DNA from: Hyphomicrobiales bacterium | GTDB lineage: Bacteria; Pseudomonadota; Alphaproteobacteria; Rhizobiales; Hyphomicrobiaceae | Direction: 5' to 3' | NCBI GenBank assembly: GCA_025353015.1 | Contig: JANXRM010000489.1 | Span: forward strand, 1 to 32,005 | DNA length: 32,005 bases | In this document: positions 28,803-32,005 of the stretch, in pieces | Layout of the letters: every line of letters starts with the position of its first letter | Position numbering within the stretch: the stretch's first letter is position 1 | Notes under the pieces: generated by a model | Databases searched by the model: none | Told to the model about the DNA's origin: nothing | What the model saw: only the letters and a program-made list of their open reading frames with translations | Translations under genes and position numbers: made by a program

Positions 28803-30209
28803 TCATGCTGTCTCGGCCGCCACGTGCTCTGCGGCAAGTAGTCCCTGCACGCCAGCCTTGGTCAGCCCGCCGACATAGGACGATTGTTCGCCGCCCTCGA
28901 GGCCACCTGTAGTGGAACCGGCCGCATAAAGGCCCGGGATCGGCGTGCCGTCGGGCTTCAAAACGCGGGTACTGCCATCGATGCGCACGCCGCCCATGGT
29001 GTAAGTGATGCCGGCGCAGAGTGGGATTGCCATGAAGGGTGCTGTGGCGACTGGCAGCGCCGGAAAGCGTCCGGTGCTGCGCGGGATTGAGAGGGATGCG
29101 GTTCGTTGCGCGCCGACGGCTGAATTGTAGCCCGCGACGGTTGCAGACAAGCCTGCCGCATCCAGTCCAGCCGAAGCGGCGAGCGCCACCAATGTTGGCG
29201 CGCGATGAATGGTGCCTCCAGCGGTCGCGAGCGTCGGATTGGCCGGAATGCGCGCCGAACGTCCGGGTCCCTCCCAAATGGCGGCATCGAAAACGACGGT
29301 CACGGACAGCGGATCGGGCAGGCGTGCGATAGCATTGGCGAGCGCCACACCGCCGATACCTTCGTCGACGAACCGGCGGCCATCGGGGCCGACCAGAATG
29401 CCCGCGGTCGCCAGCGCATCGAGCTCAGGATAGGGCCAGACCTTGTCGCTGGTCATCGCATCGCGGCACAGCAGGTGGCCATAGAATCGATCGAGCGCGC
29501 TGGTCGCCGCACCGGCTTCCAACGCCATTCGCAAGCCGTCGCCGGCGCCGGTTGCAGCACCCCGTTGCTTCACGCCCGCGGGACTTTTGGCGATGTGCTT
29601 GCCAAGCAGCTCCAGGTTGGCCTGAAAACCGCCGTCGGCCAGCAACACGGCATGCGCGGGAAACCTGCGGACTTGACCGCCAGTGTCTCCGGCCGCGACC
29701 GCCTCGACGCCGATGCAGCGGCCGTTTTCCATGATCAGCGATTGCGCTCGCGTTCCGCGTTCGATCTTTCCGCCGCGTGCTTCGATTTTTTCCACGAGAC
29801 GGCGCAGCAGCACATCGGGTCCGCGTCCGCGCCATTCCTGACCGGCGACGATGGGACGCGGCGGCGCCAGGATGTGGCTTTGCCAAGCCACCTGCGTGCG
29901 GATGAACTGCGCACCGTGCGTCTTGAGCCAGTCCACGAGCCGGCCGGCGTTTGCGGCCAAGGCTTCAGCCTGTGCAGCCTCCGCTTGACCCTGCGTCTGG
30001 CGATCGATCGCGGCGCGCAGAACCTCAGGCGAGGATTTGATTTCGGTGAATGCGATGTGAAAGACGCCGCCGGAAAAGCGCGCGTTGCAGACGTAGCGCT
30101 CGTCCGTGCCGGCCTCAAGTACGGTCACGGAGCGGCCAAGCTCGCTCGCCCGCGCCGCCGCAACCAATCCCGCCAAACCGCCGCCGACGACGACCAGATC
30201 CACGCTCAT
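28803..30209 (-). CDS. FAD-dependent oxidoreductase, tricarballylate dehydrogenase/fumarate reductase flavoprotein-like
   Basis: ATG 30209: MSVDLVVVGGGLAGLVAAARASELGRSVTVLEAG; HAVLLADGGFQAN; AGITYTMGGVRIDGSTRVLKPDGTPIPGLYAAGSTTGGLEGGEQSSYVGGLTKAGVQGLLAAEHV. Confidence 0.92.
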   Translation of the reverse strand: MSVDLVVVGGGLAGLVAAARASELGRSVTVLEAGTDERYVCNARFSGGVFHIAFTEIKSSPEVLRAAIDRQTQGQAEAAQAEALAANAGRLVDWLKTHGAQFIRTQVAWQSHILAPPRPIVAGQEWRGRGPDVLLRRLVEKIEARGGKIERGTRAQSLIMENGRCIGVEAVAAGDTGGQVRRFPAHAVLLADGGFQANLELLGKHIAKSPAGVKQRGAATGAGDGLRMALEAGAATSALDRFYGHLLCRDAMTSDKVWPYPELDALATAGILVGPDGRRFVDEGIGGVALANAIARLPDPLSVTVVFDAAIWEGPGRSARIPANPTLATAGGTIHRAPTLVALAASAGLDAAGLSATVAGYNSAVGAQRTASLSIPRSTGRFPALPVATAPFMAIPLCAGITYTMGGVRIDGSTRVLKPDGTPIPGLYAAGSTTGGLEGGEQSSYVGGLTKAGVQGLLAAEHVAAETA

Positions 30210-30409
30210 TCTCCGAACCCTCAACGCACACCTTGCTGCGCCACGAACCTACGCCGCGATAGCTGGCGCCAGCAAGCCGGTCGTCGCGCCACTGAAGTCG
30301 CAAATTGACGTCGATGTCGACTGGGCTGCCTGAACCGTGCGATGCTCGGCGTGGGTCAGGGGCGAGTGGAGGACAACGGCCCGCTGCCCACTCGTCTGTT
30401 TCGCGACAG

Positions 30410-30916
30410 TCACCATTTCAAGGCCCGTAGCCCACTGACCGCCCCACGATCAACCACGGGCACACCGGCGCGGCGCGCCACGTCGGCCGCGAAATCGACG
30501 ATCCACTGGTGATCATCCGGCGCGCTCATGGCAAAGGTCGTGCGCAGCTGGTTGTTCTGCACAAGGCAGACGGAGGTGCTGACAAACTTCCCAAGCACCC
30601 GTCGAGTTTCAACGCCGCGAATGGCCGCATACGGCAACGCCCCCCGACGCATCCGGAACGGATGCAACATGAAGGCCAGCGCTGTCACCTCCGGCAGACA
30701 GTATTGAACGGCATCCGGACCGCAAGTGAGTAGGGATCGCATTGATGCATTTAAACCCGCCAGTACGATCACTGACATCAGCCCGGCGAAAGCCGCGCAA
30801 ATGGCCAGCGGCATCGTATGGAGCATCAGCAATAGCAGGCCGACGGTCGCCACTGCCAACAGCGCAATCGGCCATACATTTGCTTTCGAGTTCGGGCGAT
30901 AGGTGGTGGGCGTCAT
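30410..30916 (-). CDS. Hypothetical membrane protein
   Basis: 168 aa; two TM-like segments (WPIALLAVATVGLLLLMLHTM, AICAAFAGLMSVIVLAGL) then a soluble PH-like domain; no firm family. Confidence 0.6.
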   Translation of the reverse strand: MTPTTYRPNSKANVWPIALLAVATVGLLLLMLHTMPLAICAAFAGLMSVIVLAGLNASMRSLLTCGPDAVQYCLPEVTALAFMLHPFRMRRGALPYAAIRGVETRRVLGKFVSTSVCLVQNNQLRTTFAMSAPDDHQWIVDFAADVARRAGVPVVDRGAVSGLRALKW

Positions 30917-31219
30917 GGGCGCACTTTACCGTTCAAAATTGTTGTGCAGCAACGGCTATCGCTTAATCCGGGCCGGAAGAACTGAGCAGTCCCGGGTTCC
31001 GCCAAGTATGGGTCAGTTACAAGTTTCGCGATCGTCGATCCTCCGCGGTCGGTCGACACCGAGAAGCAGCCCATGGCACGGACACTCGTCTTGGCCATTC
31101 GTTCCGGACCAGTCGTTCCTGGCCAGTCTTTGCAGATGCGGCCGCTGCCGGCCACCTTGCCAAGTCCCGCGACCTTCGTGATAGTCGCACCAGCCACACG
31201 GACACACGCGAGACCTCCC

Positions 31220-32005
31220 ATGTTCACCACCTTCTTCCACGAGCTCAAGGCCGCCAAGATTCCAGTGACGCTGAAGGAATACCTGTTGTTGATGGAAGCG
31301 CTGAAAGCGGGCCTCGGCGACTATCAGGTGGAGAATTTCTACTACCTCTCCCGCGCGAGCCTGGTGAAGGACGAGAAGCATCTCGATAAGTTCGACCAGG
31401 TCTTCGGCCACGTCTTCAAGGGCCTCGAATTGATGAGCGACGCCGCCGAGGTCGAAATCCCGGAGGAGTGGCTTCGCGCCGTCTCCTCGCTCTACCTGTC
31501 GGAGGAAGAGAAGGCCAAGATCGAGGCCCTGGGCGGCTGGGACAAGATCATGGAGGAGCTGAAAAAGCGCCTCGCCGAGCAGAAGGGCCGGCATCAGGGC
31601 GGCAAGAAATGGATCGGCACGGGCGGCACCTCGCCCTTTGGCGCCGAGGGCTACAATCCGGCCGGCGTCCGCATCGGCCAGAAGGAAAACAAGAATTTCC
31701 GCGCCGTGAAGGTCTGGGACAAGCGTGAGTTCAAGGATCTCGACGACACGGTCGAGCTGGGCACCCGCAACATCAAGGTGGCGCTGCGGCGCTTGCGAAA
31801 ATTCGCGCGCGAAGGGGCCGCCGAAGAGCTGGATCTCGACGGCACCATCAAGGGCACCGCGCACAAGGGCTATCTCGATATCCACATGCGGCCGGAGCGG
31901 CGCAATACTGTTAAAGTGCTGATGTTCTTCGACATCGGCGGTTCCATGGACTGGCATATCAAGATGGCGGAAGAGCTGTTCTCGGCATCGAAGTCCGAGT
32001 TCAAG
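31220..32005 (+). CDS. VWA (CoxE-like) domain protein, 3'-truncated by the window edge
   Basis: Open frame of 262 codons from ATG 31220 to the window end (absent from the ORF track since no stop): MFTTFFHELKAAKIPVTLKEYLLLMEALKAGLGDYQVENFYYLSRASLVKDEKHLDKFDQVFGHVFKG...VLMFFDIGGSMDWHIKMAEELFSASKSEFK; MIDAS-like DIGGSM. Confidence 0.9.
   Translation, partial: MFTTFFHELKAAKIPVTLKEYLLLMEALKAGLGDYQVENFYYLSRASLVKDEKHLDKFDQVFGHVFKGLELMSDAAEVEIPEEWLRAVSSLYLSEEEKAKIEALGGWDKIMEELKKRLAEQKGRHQGGKKWIGTGGTSPFGAEGYNPAGVRIGQKENKNFRAVKVWDKREFKDLDDTVELGTRNIKVALRRLRKFAREGAAEELDLDGTIKGTAHKGYLDIHMRPERRNTVKVLMFFDIGGSMDWHIKMAEELFSASKSEFK

Noticed and set aside
29205-30308. Plus-strand ORF of 367 aa
   Set aside because: Antisense to the FAD-dependent oxidoreductase; mirror ORF.
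31013-31957. Minus-strand ORF of 314 aa
   Set aside because: Antisense to the VWA gene, whose plus-strand frame has clear domain content but is missing from the track because it has no stop in the window.

Overview
GC-rich chromosomal window that looks alphaproteobacterial (Hyphomicrobiales/Rhizobiales-like by gene content; inference). It carries about 28 protein-coding genes and one tRNA. Main blocks: (i) a GNAT acetyltransferase, an SDR, two tandem RlpA-like genes and an enoyl-CoA hydratase; (ii) a minus-strand Trm112 / Lon-N domain / thioredoxin-TPR block and a YbaK/ProX-type deacylase; (iii) tRNA-Gly(GCC) followed by a HicA/HicB-type toxin-antitoxin pair; (iv) a heterotetrameric sarcosine oxidase operon, soxBDAG (minus); (v) the distal division/envelope cluster ftsQ-ftsA-ftsZ-lpxC-bamD-ligA (plus), with no recN between bamD and ligA; (vi) a DUF3108-like exported protein; (vii) a catabolic-looking cluster (TauD/TfdA dioxygenase, SDR, CaiB/BaiF CoA-transferase, ArgE/M20 peptidase, small TM protein, FAD-dependent tricarballylate-dehydrogenase-like protein); (viii) a membrane protein and a 3'-truncated VWA protein that the ORF track misses because it runs off the window. 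I see no CRISPR array, transposase, prophage or clear new multi-gene defence system. The most interesting signals are an inverted repeat framing a candidate -10 box directly against the hicA ATG (possible leaderless, autoregulated TA operon), an FtsZ without the conserved C-terminal IPAFLR-type peptide, an RNA-like hairpin upstream of rlpA, a REP-like GTAG...CTAC palindrome, and the rearranged dcw/recN neighbourhood.
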